64,000 bases of DNA. Source: Symbiodinium natans (lineage: Eukaryota; Sar; Dinophyceae; Suessiales; Symbiodiniaceae). The notes below the pieces were generated by a model. It was not told the DNA's origin. It did no database searches and saw only the letters and a program-made list of their open reading frames with translations. The DNA lies in NCBI GenBank assembly GCA_905221605.1, contig CAJNDS010001702.1:122001-186000 (forward strand), given 5' to 3'. This document shows, piece by piece, positions 29,685-40,551 of the stretch (position 1 is the stretch's first letter; each line of letters begins with the position of its first letter). A program made the translations under genes and the position numbers.

Positions 29685-30171
29685 CTGAGAGATGACGCGA
29701 ACATTCGGATGCCGGGTTCGGGGTTAAAGGGCTTAGTGGTCTTGCGGCTTTGGGCCTTCCATGTCCGGGCCTTGAGATCTCAAAAAGGCTCGAGCTTGGG
29801 GCTTTCTGAGCGCGGGGCCGTTGACGAAGTAGAACGTCAGCGTCTGGCAGCGCAGGCGTGCAGGAAGATTGAAGGGTTCCGGGTTGAAATGAGGTGGAAC
29901 CCTGCACCCAACCCCGGTGCAACACTAGGAAATCACCAAAATCTCCTTTGAACAACTTACACTTATACCTCACAAACCCATAAGCCCTATCATACGCAAC
30001 ATGCGTTTGCGCCGCTCCTAGGGTTGATGGCTGGTTCGGGCGCCCTAAGCCCTAAACCCTAAACCCTAAACCCTAAACCCTAAACCCTAAACCCTAAACC
30101 CTAAACCCTCAACCCTAAACCCTGAACCCTCAAAGGGGTCGCAGGAAGGGATGCAAACCCAGAGGTGTCAC

Positions 30172-30227
30172 GTGAGTGAAGCCAAGCAGCACATGCAAGT
30201 TTCAGACCACAGAACAATGAAATATCC
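30172..30227 (-). CDS. candidate exon
   Basis: After CCCTTTTAG the frame reads YFIVLWSETCMCCLASL and ends at CTCAC|GTGACA. Confidence 0.5.
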
Positions 30228-30321
30228 CTAAAAGGGCTCAGGGTCTTTAGGGTCAATTAGGGTTTAGGATTCGGGTCCATACACCCTAACTCAGAAGGTA
30301 TTCTTGATTTTTGGAGCACAC

Positions 30322-30396
30322 TTCTAGTGTCATCTGGTCCCCAAGAACTTGCTCATCCTCTCCAAGGCCCTGAAGCATCAAATCGCGATTCACCTC
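30322..30396 (-). CDS. candidate exon (75 bp)
   Basis: After ATATAGAGCAG the frame reads EVNRDLMLQGLGEDEQVLGD and then QMTLE, closing at TAGAA|GTGTGC. Confidence 0.67.
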
Positions 30397-30423
30397 CTGC
30401 TCTATATCCACAAAACCCAAAGC

Positions 30424-30556
30424 GCATATATGTATGTGTGTATATATACATATATATATATATATGTATGTGTATGTGTATGTGTATGCGTATGTATATA
30501 CATATATATAGATGTATATATTGTATATATGTATATGTATAGAGAGAGAGAGAGAG
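30424..30556. repeat. (TA)n/(TATG)n and (GA)n microsatellite
   Basis: TATATA and TGTATG repeats are followed by a short GA run. Confidence 0.93.
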
Positions 30557-30617
30557 ACCTCGGTTTTTAAACAATTAACCTGTCAAAAGCACCCCTCCAA
30601 GAAGACCCTACTCCCAC

Positions 30618-30665
30618 CGTGTAGTCGTAGTTGGATCCCTCTTCACAGGTCTTCTGGAGCGCTGC
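30618..30665 (-). CDS. candidate exon (48 bp)
   Basis: The acceptor ATCTCTGGCAG opens AALQKTCEEGSNYDYT, ending at ACACG|GTGGGA. Confidence 0.58.
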
Positions 30666-30859
30666 CTGCCAGAGATGTCGGTTGGTGGGGTTTTGGGTGT
30701 TGACCCCCTCTCTCAAACGAAAGAACCCCAAAACCCTTAAACCTAAACCCTAAACCCTAAACCCTGATTGAGCTTATTGCCGGAAGAAACACGAAGGGAA
30801 GAGGCATGCGCATGCTTAGAGAGAAACTCGCTTGGAGCTTGGGGTTTTAGGGCCCTGGC

Positions 30860-30897
30860 CCTCTCCGCAGCCGCCACAAAAGCCCCGACAGTAAAGC
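30860..30897 (-). CDS. candidate exon with GC donor
   Basis: After CGTGATTTCAG the frame reads FTVGAFVAAAER. Confidence 0.4.
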
Positions 30898-31252
30898 CTG
30901 AAATCACGTGCCTGAACCTGAGCCTCAATAAGCAGGGAGTTTACTAAGAAGCAGCTAGACAACGCCCAATCTCTGAGGTTGCCGAGTGGAGCTTGGAGCT
31001 CTTTGTGTGATAAGGGAAACTCCCGAACCCTTTTCGCCGAGCCGTTCCCTGATTTTCTAAACCCCCCCAAACCTCTCTCAAACTCAACCCAACACACCCA
31101 ACCACTCCCAATGCCGCGCATGGATTCTCGTCCTGCGTTTTCAACTTGGGGTTGGTCAGAGGTTTAGGGTTCAGGGTTTAGGGTTTAGGACGTGAAGATG
31201 TAGAGCACTGCAGTTGAACAGATGCTGCAAAAGGCAGCTTGCTTTTGCGTGC

Positions 31253-31304
31253 CTTGGATTTCACGTTGCGCGCAACCCCGCAGCCCATGAAGCCCCGAGC
31301 CTAT
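31253..31304 (-). CDS. candidate exon with GC donor
   Basis: After ACCCATTGTAG the frame reads IGSGLHGLRGCAQREIQ, ending at TCCAAG|GCACGC. Confidence 0.45.
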
Positions 31305-31385
31305 CTACAATGGGTTGACAACTGCGGAAATGCTGCCTCCTTACAAACCTCGCAGAACGGTACATGCAAATTTGGAGATTTCCTG

Positions 31386-31456
31386 CTCTCTCTCTCTCTC
31401 TCTCTCTGTCTCTCTGTCTCTCCATCTTTCCATCTATCCATCTCTCCATCTCCATA

Positions 31457-31497
<41 letters not shown>
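31386..31497. repeat. (CT)n microsatellite with CATCTC interruptions
   Basis: Pure CT runs flank a TCCATC-type core, giving Ser-Leu pseudo-frames. Confidence 0.95.
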
Positions 31498-31499
<2 letters not shown>

Positions 31500-31619
31500 T
31501 GATTACTGATTTCTTTCGCGTGTCAAGGGGTCGCAGTTCTTGAGGCCAACAGGACTGGGACTGGAGTACCACTCTGTCTCGCTGTCTCTCGTTCTCATCT
31601 CTCCTTCGAAGAATTTCAC

Positions 31620-31696
31620 CGAAGCCCGAAACCAGGGAGTCGCAGAAACGGAATTGAGGACAAACTCAGGAAGAGGAAGCTCCAGGGTGGACACGG
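31620..31696 (-). CDS. candidate exon
   Basis: After CCCTAAAGCAG the frame reads VSTLELPLPEFVLNSVSATP and then WFRAS, closing at CTTCG|GTGAAA. Confidence 0.65.
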
Positions 31697-31849
31697 CTGC
31701 TTTAGGGATCCGACAAGCGGTCTCTTAAGGGCACGATAAGGTTGACCCAGGGGGTTTGGGGTTTAGGGTTTCGGGTTTGGGGGTTTGGGGTTTGGGGTTT
31801 AGGGTTTAGGGTTTAGGGTTTAGGGTTTAGGGCAAGCTTTATTGCCTAC

Positions 31850-31902
31850 CTGAAATCGGCCTGAACCGAACCGCCAGGAACCGCCGAACCCATGAACCGG
31901 AC
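31850..31902 (-). CDS. candidate exon
   Basis: The acceptor TTCGCTTTGCAG and donor TTTCAG|GTAGGC enclose VRFMGSAVPGGSVQADF. Confidence 0.63.
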
Positions 31903-32470
31903 CTGCAAAGCGAACCGCAAAACACCCCTCCACCACAGCCTTCCTGTGCATCCACGCCCCGCCCTCCTTTTCTTTTTCTGTTTTTCTTTTAATTGTTCTT
32001 TAAATTTTCGGGGGCGCCAGCCATTCTCCTCTGCCCAACCCTGAACCTGAACATTGAAACTTCGGCAAAGCTGTGCCTGAAGGCGGCGGAAGCAGCCATT
32101 CAGATTCCGCCTCGACTTTGTGGGTTCAGGTTGCTGTCAAGTACTGGTAAAAGCTGGGGTTTACGGCTTAGGGCTTTGGGCTTTGGGTTTAGGGTTTATG
32201 GTATGGATTACGGTTTAGGGTTTAGGGTTTGGGGTTTATTGTTGCTTGAGGCTTTAGAGATGGGTCTAGCCTGGGTTTAGGCTGTTCGGGTTTGAAGTTA
32301 TTTTAGGGTTTGGGGTTGGAGTTCAGGTGGCCATATGTCAGCAGTCGCTTGGGCATTGTAGGGTAAGGCTCTTGGGCTTAGAGTTCTTGGGCTGGAGACA
32401 TTGGGGTTGACTTACATGATTTGCCCTTGACGTTGACCGGAATGTTACGATACAAGAGGCCCCAAACCAC

Positions 32471-32604
32471 AATCATGCTTCAAGCCCAGATTCTGACTCA
32501 TAGCCGCCCTATGCTCCGACTGATGGAACTGATCAACATTCTGGGCACTTGTCAGAGCTGCAGTGTAGATTTTGGCTGTTGGAGGGCATGTGTCAAGTAA
32601 GAGC
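32471..32604 (-). CDS. candidate exon (134 bp)
   Basis: After GGCCCAAAAG the frame reads LLLDTCPPTAKIYTAALTSA and then QNVDQFHQSEHRAAMSQ, ending at GATT|GTGGTT. It is one of the longest and most protein-like pieces. Confidence 0.68.
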
Positions 32605-32793
32605 CTTTTGGGCCTGTGGGGTTCAAGGTCACAAAAACCCCAATCCGCCAGCCTCTCTACCCGCAAAAAACCCCTAAACACCCAAACCGGCAGCGTTTGC
32701 AGAAAGACAGGACTGTGACCCTCAACCCCATCTAGAGACTAGCTATAGGTTGTTCAGTTCGCCCCCCCACGCCGGGGCGAGAAAAAAACCCAC

Positions 32794-32881
32794 AAAGACA
32801 GCGCGAGTCTCGCGCATGATGTCTTGCGCATCCTGGGGTGGAGGTCCCAGGTCGTCGCCTCGGAAAGAGGGCGTCAGAGCT
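32794..32881 (-). CDS. candidate exon (88 bp)
   Basis: The frame after CCCTAAG reads LTPSFRGDDLGPPPQDAQDI and then MRETRAVF, closing at TCTTT|GTGGGT. Confidence 0.63.
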
Positions 32882-33014
32882 CTTAGGGTCGAGCCACAAA
32901 GCCTAATCTCTAAACGCTATAAACCCTGAACCCTACCGCGTTTGTCTGCAAGCTACCACGATTCAACAGTGGCCCTAAACCCTAAGCCCTACACCCCAAA
33001 CCTTAAACCCCTAC

Positions 33015-33095
33015 CACGGTGAGGGTCCCTCCTGAAGATGCTCCTCCCAGGATTCGTGCGGGCTGAGTTGTAAGTTTTGGCACACCGTGGGTCCC
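33015..33095 (-). CDS. candidate exon (81 bp)
   Basis: The acceptor TGAGGCTTCAG opens GTHGVPKLTTQPARILGGAS and the frame runs to CCGTG|GTAGGG. Confidence 0.62.
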
Positions 33096-33108
33096 CTGAA
33101 GCCTCAAC

Positions 33109-33145
33109 CAGCGAATGGCTTAACAACCCGAGCAACAGGCTGCAT
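33109..33145 (-). CDS. candidate 37-bp exon
   Basis: Between GAGTTCTCAG and CGCTG|GTTGAG the frame reads MQPVARVVKPFA. Only 13 bases separate it from the acceptor of 33015-33095, too short for a normal intron, so the two may be alternatives or one border may be wrong. Confidence 0.42.
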
Positions 33146-33254
33146 CTGAGAACTCTGAACCCTAAACCCGTAACCCTAAACCTTAAACCTTAGCCCTAAA
33201 ACCTAAACCCCAAGCCCTCAACCCTCAACCCTAAACCCTAAGCCCTAACCTAAC

Positions 33255-33341
33255 CCTTGCATTGGCGCCTTGTATCTCTGCGAACGCATACTGGGAGTCT
33301 CCCAGGAGGGTCTGGACCTTGGGCTCACCATAGGGTTTCTG
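33255..33341 (-). CDS. candidate exon (87 bp)
   Basis: After CCCTGAAG the frame reads QKPYGEPKVQTLLGDSQYAF and then AEIQGANAR, ending at CAAGG|GTTAGG. Confidence 0.65.
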
Positions 33342-33548
33342 CTTCAGGGGCACATTTTTGGGGTTTGGGGCTTTGGGCAAGGTGTTTGACGGGCTGGGGT
33401 GTAGGCTGTCATGACTGAGGGGATAGGAGATTCGGGGTCAGTATCCCCCAAACACGAACCCCTAAACCCTAACCCTAAACCCTAAACCCAAAACCCAAAA
33501 CCCAAAACCCAAAACCCAAAACCCTAAACCCAAAACCCTAAACCCTAC

Positions 33549-33593
33549 ATTTATGGACTTCATCTGAACAATCTGCAGCCGAAGCTCTCGACT
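33549..33593 (-). CDS. candidate exon (45 bp)
   Basis: After CGAACTTAAG the frame reads SRELRLQIVQMKSIN, ending at TAAAT|GTAGGG. Confidence 0.58.
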
Positions 33594-33743
33594 CTTAAGT
33601 TCGAAAACCTTAAGCGAAATCCGATGACCCCTGACGTTTTGCAGGGGGTAGGGCTTGCTTATAGGTTAAGGGTTTAGGGTTTAGGGTTTCGGGTTTCGGG
33701 TTTAGGGTAGGGGCTGCGGGAAGCAGCCTCTGGACACTCAAGC

Positions 33744-33818
33744 TGAGCTAGGTGCGAGGTCCAAGCGCCACCAGTCTTTGACGCCCTCGGCCTTCGAACA
33801 CTGGGCGGGGGCGTCGGG
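33744..33818 (-). CDS. candidate exon
   Basis: The frame reads PDAPAQCSKAEGVKDWWRLD. The acceptor GCGGAG is weak and the GC donor at 33743 is a guess. An in-frame TGA follows shortly after. Confidence 0.53.
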
Positions 33819-33971
33819 CTCCGCGGATTTAGGGTTTGGGGTGTGGGGTTTAGGGTTTAGGGTTTAGGGTTTAGGGTTTAGGGTGTAGGGTGTAGGGTTT
33901 AGGGTTTAGGGTTTAGGGCTACTAGACTAAGGCCACACATTGACAGCTGGACTGTAGGGTTCAAAGCATAC

Positions 33972-34013
33972 GTCGCTAGTAGTCAGCAGCAGGCTGGCCT
34001 CCAATCCTTCAGG
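33972..34013 (-). CDS. candidate exon (42 bp)
   Basis: The acceptor TAGGGATTCAG opens PEGLEASLLLTTSD, ending at GCGAC|GTATGC. Confidence 0.58.
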
Positions 34014-34190
34014 CTGAATCCCTACATCCTCTCAACCCAAAGACCCCTACACCACGTGTGCCTTGCACAAAACCCTGAACCCTAAACCCTTAATCCTAAA
34101 CCCTAAACCCTGGACCCTAAATCCTGAACCCCAAACCCTAAACCCTGAACCCTAATCCCTGAACTGCGCTGTGCTCAGGGAAATTACCAC

Positions 34191-34256
34191 ATGCCATCGG
34201 GGTTTATGGTGAGAATTTGATGCCTGAAGTCCGCAAGCCTGTCCAGGCACAACTAC
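34191..34256 (-). CDS. candidate exon
   Basis: After CCATTATTCAG the frame reads VVVPGQACGLQASNSHHKPR and ends at GGCAT|GTGGTA. Confidence 0.55.
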
Positions 34257-34264
34257 CTGAATAA

Positions 34265-34321
34265 TGGCCATATCATATCAGATCATACCATATCATACCA
34301 TATCATATCATATACACGCAC

Positions 34322-34353
<32 letters not shown>
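34265..34353. repeat. (ATATC)n and (TA)n microsatellite
   Basis: CATATCATA repeats run into TATATA tracts just before the gap region. Confidence 0.9.
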
Positions 34354-34422
34354 GTAAGTGTTCGTATATTAACCGCGAGCCCGATTGAAAACCGATTGAA
34401 ACGATTGAAATTCAATCGGGGG

Positions 34423-34494
34423 CCGGATTGGAGATTGAAGATTGAAGATTCCCAGCAAAAGTTTTCCGGGAATCTTCAATCTTCAATCCGGCCC
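34423..34494. repeat. hairpin-forming inverted repeat beside the gap
   Basis: GGCCGGATTG...GATTGAAGATTCCC on the left pairs with GGGAATCTTCAATCTTCAAT followed by CCGGCC on the right, around a loop of about 14 bases. Confidence 0.85.
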
Positions 34495-34594
34495 NNNNNN
34501 NNNNNNNNNNNNNNNNNNNNNNNNNNNNNNNNNNNNNNNNNNNNNNNNNNNNNNNNNNNNNNNNNNNNNNNNNNNNNNNNNNNNNNNNNNNNNN
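34495..34594. other. assembly gap (100 N)
   Basis: Exactly 100 Ns, a conventional placeholder, so the true distance across it is unknown. Confidence 0.99.
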
Positions 34595-36640
34595 TTCAAT
34601 CGGGCGCACGTTTTATAAAGTCTCAGAAGTAGATCTCGTGACGTCGCTCAAGGTCATATGTATTCGCAGACATTCCACTCCAAATATACTTGACCATTTG
34701 TGTTTGTAATACTCGCAATGGCTCGCATTCCAGTAGCTGGCACAGGGGGGTCTTTTCTTTTGCCTCTATACTTTCACATGATTCATACGACTTTTCGCAG
34801 GAGTTCTTCTGAATTTGCTCGAATTCGTATTAAGTTTGGCTCTGTTACCTTGTTTTTCCCTAATAAACTGTTTCCTTGGTTGTCCCCTCTATTTCCTTTG
34901 TATTTTAATAGGGTCCTCTATATGTTTTCACAGGATTCCCATTTGTGTCCATGCATGTTTCATTATTTTTGATTAATATGGTGTCCATTCATATTTTTAA
35001 TATGGTTTCCATTCATATTGAAAGGATTTCTACTCAACGTATCAAGTTAATTCGCTTCCTACTAAGTTGCACAGGATGTCCATTGATCTGAAAAAGGTAT
35101 GCCATGGGTTTGACAGGATTGCCAGCCAGTTTAATTGGATCCACTTCATATGCTCTCAAGCAAGCTTCCCCCCCCCTCCAACGGCTTATTCTCTATTTTA
35201 CAACCTATCTAAAAAAAACTATCGGTTAAGGGTTTAGGGTTTTAAAGAGAAGCCCCCGAAACCCTGTCGGGTCAAGCAATTAAGCCCAAACCCTTGACCT
35301 TTAAACCTACAGGGTTAAGGTTCAGGTTTACAGGCTTCGCGTTTAAGATTTAGGCATTTAAACCTAAGCCCATAGAGTTCAATCCTTAGGGATTAAGGTT
35401 GAAACATTCAAACCCTTAACCCGAAACCCTTGAGGGTCAGAACCCTAAAACACCATAAGGCTCTAAAAGGTTCAAAGGTTTTTTTAACCCTATAGGCGCT
35501 GAAGGTATACATGCCCAGACCTTAGATTTGTATACCATGAAACCCTTTAGGGTTTAAAGGTTTAGGGCTTCAGGGTTTATCTCTAAAACCCTCATGGGGT
35601 AAGCCCTTTAGGGTTTACACCCTATATGGTCTAGGGTGATGCGAAGAAATCATGTACTGTAAGTCCCGGGGACGCGAGAATACTGTGAGCAAATATCTTT
35701 TCACTATTTCCTGAGCCTTTCCAACAGGCTGCTAGTAATTGCTCGCCAGTATCTTGCTGTTCATTCTCAATGTTCCCCACAGGTCTCCCAACATGTATGA
35801 TTTCTCAAGGAAATGCTCATTTTCCGATCATTTTCCCATAAACCGCAAGACTCACAAGCACATAAGGTCTTATATGACATTCGTCCAAAGCAACTGGGTA
35901 TCACATCCTTACGACAAAAAAGTATTGTTCTCAGGGTGCTTCAGGTGGTCGGGCGTCTCCCAAGAAGAAATGATATAGCATGTTACGGGACCTGTGCTGC
36001 TATATCTTAATATAGCGAGAGGGTGTAGGATTGTTTTGAGTTGGAGGGGTAGGTAAGCCAGAAGGTTTTGTTTAGATACACGTCTCGTAAGAATAAAGGA
36101 AAATAGCATGCATCTTGGTATACAGAGGGTTTAGTGTGGTTTTGAGTTGAAGGGGTACGTAAGGTTGCTCTGTGGTACGAGCTGCACTGATATGGAATAT
36201 ACCCACCATTTGTGCAGAAAAAACATACAATGCGCGCCTTCAGAATTGTAGTATGCTTGGGTCTTCAGGTTTCTTGGTATACAGGTTGAGGTTTGTGTTG
36301 AACCGCACCCTGTACTTAAGTCGGAGACCCAGTTTGGAGTTTGAGATTTGTGTTGAACAGCACCTTGTACGCACGTCGGAGTGCCTCAGCTATACACTTA
36401 CGGACCCTAAACTCAGGAGGGGTTCATGTTAAGGTTTTAGGGTTAAGAATGCCTAAACCCTATACCGGAAAGCCTGGGAGAACGCCTGAGTGTCACCTCC
36501 ACACAGTAGCTCTATGTAATCACTTTGTAAGACCAGATATTTCTTATAGTGCTCATGCTGAGAAAGACTCAAGGTAGGGTTTAGAGAGGCATAAATGTAT
36601 GAAAAAGGGCAGATCTTTGGGGGGGGTAGCATATATATAT
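34595..36640. other. AT-richer island, few repeats, no supported gene
   Basis: The base composition changes at the gap. Telomere-like units are nearly absent up to 35,220 and degenerate to 35,640. Short direct copies occur (GTTTTGAGTTG...GGGGTA at 36030 and 36134; TTTGTGTTGAAC at 36293 and 36346). I see open frames of up to 90 codons but none with persuasive content. Confidence 0.6.
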
Positions 36641-36764
36641 ATATAGATGCGAGGAGCTAATGTTCGGGGTTTAAATTGGGACATTTCGAGGCTTCAGCTA
36701 CACTGCAGCTACATGAACGCTGGTCCCAAGCAGCACATCCATCCATGCAGAGAAAAAAACAAAC

Positions 36765-36812
36765 GCCCCACAGAAAGATCCCACATCGTCGAGCCGAATC
36801 CATATCTCACCC
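36765..36812 (-). CDS. candidate exon
   Basis: The frame reads EIWIRLDDVGSFCG and ends at GGGGC|GTTTGT. The acceptor is either GGGTTAG or the following GTGAG. Confidence 0.5.
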
Positions 36813-37149
36813 CTAAACCCTAACCCAAACCTCGCCCCCCCGAATCCGAAATCCAAAATCACGGCAAGCGCCTGCGCCGGGCCCTCTCCTGCAAAGCCCG
36901 CTAGGCTCACCTTCCACGGCCCCCATTCTTGAGAGCCCGCTTGGAGTTTAGGGTTTGGGGTGGAAGGGCAAAGGAGCTTAAGGGTTTCAAGGTTTCAGGG
37001 TTTGAGAGCATTTAAGGGTTTAGAGTTTAAGGGCTTGAGGGTATGTGAGGGTTTGGGGTTAAAGGGGGTTCATGGGTAGCTACAACTGGGGGATACAAGC
37101 AGGTTGTAATCTTGTTTAGTGGTTTTGTTTTACAACTGCCCTCAAGTAC

Positions 37150-37185
37150 GGTAGGGCCCAGAGACCGTCGGAAGCGCTGCGTAGC
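37150..37185 (-). CDS. candidate 36-bp exon
   Basis: After TTGGGGAG the frame reads ATQRFRRSLGPT, with a GTACTT donor. The frame stays open beyond it. Confidence 0.42.
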
Positions 37186-37237
37186 CTCCCCAAGCACAGG
37201 TGGCTTCCCATAAACAAACCCAAGCCAGCAAACAAAC

Positions 37238-37254
37238 GTCTCGCGGCGCAATAC
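37238..37254 (-). CDS. possible 17-bp microexon
   Basis: CTTGTAG and GAGAC|GTTTGT bracket LRRET-coding bases. It is too short to judge alone. Confidence 0.22.
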
Positions 37255-37344
37255 CTACAAGCACGAAAAGCCCTGAAGGCTCTTTGCCAGGAACTGTTGG
37301 CAGGCAAGGAGGAAAAGCTGAATTCATGACCAATATCAATGCCT

Positions 37345-37427
37345 ACACCTGGAGGTTCATGGGTATTTAGAAGTAGGGTTACAAGTAGGGTGACTATGGT
37401 TCCAACCTAATTTAGAGTACTTATAAC
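37345..37427. mobile_element. MITE-like element, family B, right arm degraded
   Basis: CCTGGAGGTTCATGGGTATT, AAGTAGGGTTACAAGTAGGG and GACTATGGTT match the other family B copies. Confidence 0.55.
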
Positions 37428-37612
37428 CCAACAGGCCCCGATAAATGAGCCGGACACCTCGCAATTGTACAGAAGAATCAACTCTGCTTGAAGGTAGGAT
37501 GTAGGTTTGAGGGCTTAGGGTTTGAGACTAACCCCCCAACCCTCAAAACCCTAAACCCTAAACCCTAAATCCTAAACCCTATACCCTAAACCCTAAACCC
37601 TAAACCCTAAAC

Positions 37613-37684
37613 CCAGATGTGCAATACCCCTTGCCCTGCCGGGAGGTGCGGTCGAGCCGGATCCAGAACAAAGCCCGAGATCTC
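37613..37684 (-). CDS. candidate exon (72 bp)
   Basis: The acceptor AAGAGCCTGCAG opens EISGFVLDPARPHLPAGQGV and then LHIW, closing at TCTGG|GTTTAG of an array. Confidence 0.67.
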
Positions 37685-37981
37685 CTGCAGGCTCTTGCTT
37701 AAGGAATTAGGGGTCTAGGGTTTAGGGTTTCGGGTTTAGGGTTTAGGAATCAGAGTGCAGGGCTAAAAATACCATACGTAGAACTTGAGGGCTATGCCCT
37801 TACAGGGTTAGTGGGCTAGGCGCTCCGGGTTTGGTTTATTTAGCTGGGGTCTTAGGAAGTAAAGGCGTCAAGCGCAGAAAAGGTTGGGGCGTAAGGCTGG
37901 AGACACCTTACACCCCATGAAGGCTTGGGACCTCCATTGCCGACGCTGGTAAGCAGAGACGTGGGAATTAAAACCCTAGTC

Positions 37982-38084
37982 TTGGGGATGTTCCCCCTTA
38001 CACTACCAGTCCTTATTAGAGACAATAGTACCCCTATGACAATCTCCTATGAAGGACTGTTAGCAATAAGGGGGAACATCCCAA
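37982..38084. mobile_element. MITE-like element, family A
   Basis: TTGGGGATGTTCCCCCTTA on the left is the near-perfect complement of TAAGGGGGAACATCCCAA on the right. Inner arms read ACCAGTCCTTA and AAGGACTGTTAG. The element is about 103 bp. Confidence 0.9.
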
Positions 38085-38344
38085 CCCTCAACCCTGAACC
38101 CTATACCGAAACCTGGGTTGGGGATCTCGCCATCCGGCCCTCCTGACACACAAGCAGGCAGAACAACCGAACATCCTGAAGGGGGGGTGGGGGGGTTTAG
38201 GGTTTAGGGTTTAGGGTTTAGGGTCTAGGGTCTAGGGTCTAGGGTCTAGGGTTTAGGGTTTAGGGTTTAGGGTTTAGGGTTTATAGAAATTGTATAGGGT
38301 TTGTGTCCGGAGTTTTGTCGGGTTTTGTTTTTAAACTTTTCCTA

Positions 38345-38530
38345 CTTCGTTTTGGGGGGGGGGGGGGGGCTTGGCTGGGGGGCTGGGGGCTGTGGCGCTG
38401 GGTGTGGGGGGTGGGGGCGCTGGCGGGGCTGGGCTGCAGGGGCTGTGGGGGAGGGGGGGGCTGGGGGGGCGGGGCGTTGGGGCTGGCAAGTGGGCTGGGG
38501 GGGGGGGCTGGCTAAAGGGGGGGTTGTTTT
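38345..38530. repeat. G-rich (GGCTGGG)-type low-complexity tract
   Basis: Gly-rich pseudo-frames arise from a biased G/C/T tract, with no coding support. Confidence 0.88.
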
Positions 38531-38707
38531 GGGGTGTTTGGAAGGGTTGTGGGGGTTCAGGCCGGCAGAACCTTTGGGGCTTTCTTTCAGGGTCTTTTTG
38601 GTGCCCTGAAAGCCGTGCTTTTGGCTAATATTTTTGCACTGTGAAGGATGAAGGATTATTGCACGAGCTGCTCGTAATGAAACACCTACAATTTCTATGT
38701 ATCCTAG

Positions 38708-38907
<200 letters not shown>

Positions 38908-39015
38908 CAGGGTTGAGGGGGGGGGCTAGAGCCTCGGGCTTGGGGGGGTTAGGGCTTCATTTGGCGTCGAGGATCCAGACGATGGTCCACGCTGGGATCT
39001 CACTTCTAAGTCACT

Positions 39016-39150
39016 TCTCTAATAAGTACATAATAATTATACAGAATAATTACATACTGAATACATAATAAATACAAAATAATTATACAGAATAATTATA
39101 CATAATAATTGCATAATGATTACATAATAACAACATAATACGTACATAAT
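39016..39150. repeat. (ACATAATAATT)-type AT-rich satellite
   Basis: ACATAATAA and ACAGAATAATT units repeat irregularly for about 130 bp. Confidence 0.82.
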
Positions 39151-39338
39151 AATGACCGTCCGGGTGGTCGGGTCCTCTGTACTTGACTTCGTGGGCCCCC
39201 CGACAAGAACCCCCCCCATGCACCATGAGCATGGAACTCCCGAACCCACAAACCAAGCCGCAAAACAATAAACCTAGGTGGCACGCTTCTCAAAACCCTA
39301 AGCCCTAAGCCCTAAACCCTAAACCCTAGACCCTAAAC

Positions 39339-39396
39339 CCATGTGGCACGCTGCTCCTTGCCAGGTTTGCCAAAGGCTTCGAGATCGTACTCGACA
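39339..39396 (-). CDS. candidate exon
   Basis: The acceptor TTGCTCCTCCCAG opens VEYDLEAFGKPGKEQRATW and the donor is CATGG|GTTTAG. Confidence 0.65.
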
Positions 39397-39442
39397 CTGG
39401 GAGGAGCAAGGATCAAGATTGGCGTTCCTAAACCCATCCCCC

Positions 39443-39620
39443 TAAACCCTAAACCCTAAACCCTAAACCCTAAACCCTAAACCCTAAACCCGAAACCCTA
39501 AACCCTAAACCCTTAAACCCTAAACCCTAAACCCTAACCCTAAACCCTAAACCCTTAACCCTAAACCCTTAACCCTAAACCCTAAACCCTAAACCCTAAA
39601 CCCTAAACCCTAAACCCTAC
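39443..39620. repeat. CCCTAAA array (about 24 units)
   Basis: A long array with occasional CCCTTAAA, CCCGAAA and CCCTAA variants. Confidence 0.93.
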
Positions 39621-39622
39621 AC

Positions 39623-39640
39623 TTTGGGGTTGAGAAGGGC
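39623..39640 (-). CDS. possible 18-bp microexon
   Basis: GGCCTCTCAG and CCAAA|GTGTAG bracket ALLNPK. Confidence 0.25.
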
Positions 39641-39676
39641 CTGAGAGGCCCTAAACAGGCAGGACAAACCCTCAAC

Positions 39677-39693
39677 CTTATCCGGGCTGTACA
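39677..39693 (-). CDS. possible 17-bp microexon
   Basis: CCGCTTGCAG and ATAAG|GTTGAG bracket YSPDK. Confidence 0.25.
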
Positions 39694-39721
39694 CTGCAAG
39701 CGGGCTCTGGTCTCCGAACCC

Positions 39722-39926
39722 TACTTGGAGGTTCATTGGGCTGATTACAAGTAGGGTTTAGGGTTTAGGGTTTAGGGTTTAGGGTTTAGGGTTTAGGGTT
39801 CAGAGTTTAGGGTTTAAGGTTTAGGATACTTCAAAGTAGGGCTATAAGGAGGGTAACTATGGTTCTGGCTTTACTTTTCAAAGAACTTACAACCCCACTG
39901 ATAGAAAGCACCCATGAACATTCAAG
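39722..39926. mobile_element. MITE-like element, family B, with telomere array inside
   Basis: TACTTGGAGGTTCATTGGG on the left and CACCCATGAACATTCAAG on the right enclose eight TTTAGGG units at about 39755-39810. Confidence 0.72.
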
Positions 39927-40272
39927 CTAGAAAAGCAAGCTCATGACCTGACAATCCTACGGCGAGGCTCAGAATCCGAGATCGATGGTATTTAGGGTTT
40001 AGGGTTTAGGGTTCAGGGTTCAGAGGTTTGAGGGCTGAGGGTTAGGCGCTTGACGCGGGGCGTAGGGTTTTACTAGCGCTTAGGGGTTTTGGGGTCTGGG
40101 GTTTGTGGCGGGGGCCCTAACCCCAAACCCTCAACAACCCCAAAACCCCAAAACCCCAAAACCTCAAACCCCCAAACCTAAACACTAAACCCTAAACCCC
40201 TAAACCCTAAATCCTAAACCCTAGACCCTAAACCGTAAACCCTAAAGCCCTGAACTCCCGAAAGGGCTTCAC

Positions 40273-40315
40273 ATGTCCAGCGCCTCAGGCTCTTCTTCTC
40301 CTCCACCACAAATGC
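40273..40315 (-). CDS. candidate exon
   Basis: After CCAAGCCCAG the frame reads AFVVEEKKSLRRWT, ending at GACAT|GTGAAG. Confidence 0.55.
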
Positions 40316-40551
40316 CTGGGCTTGGGGTTTAAGGGGTTGATGGCTGAGCTTTAAGGGTTTAGGGTTTGGGGTTTGGGGTTTAGGGTTTAGGGTTGGTTAC
40401 GGCTTGCTTCGGGCTGTTCATAACAAGAAGTGGTGGGGGATGAGGGAGGGGGAGATTTCTGCCCCTAAGCCCTAAGCCCTGAGCCCCAAACCCTAAACCC
40501 TAAACCCTAAACACTAAACCCTAAACCCTAAACCCTAAACCCTAAACCCTG

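Noticed and set aside
31239-31572. Ser-Leu and Arg-Glu frames
   Set aside because: They come from a CT microsatellite.
34264-34632. 122-codon frame across the gap
   Set aside because: It includes the 100 Ns and TA repeats, so it has no meaning.
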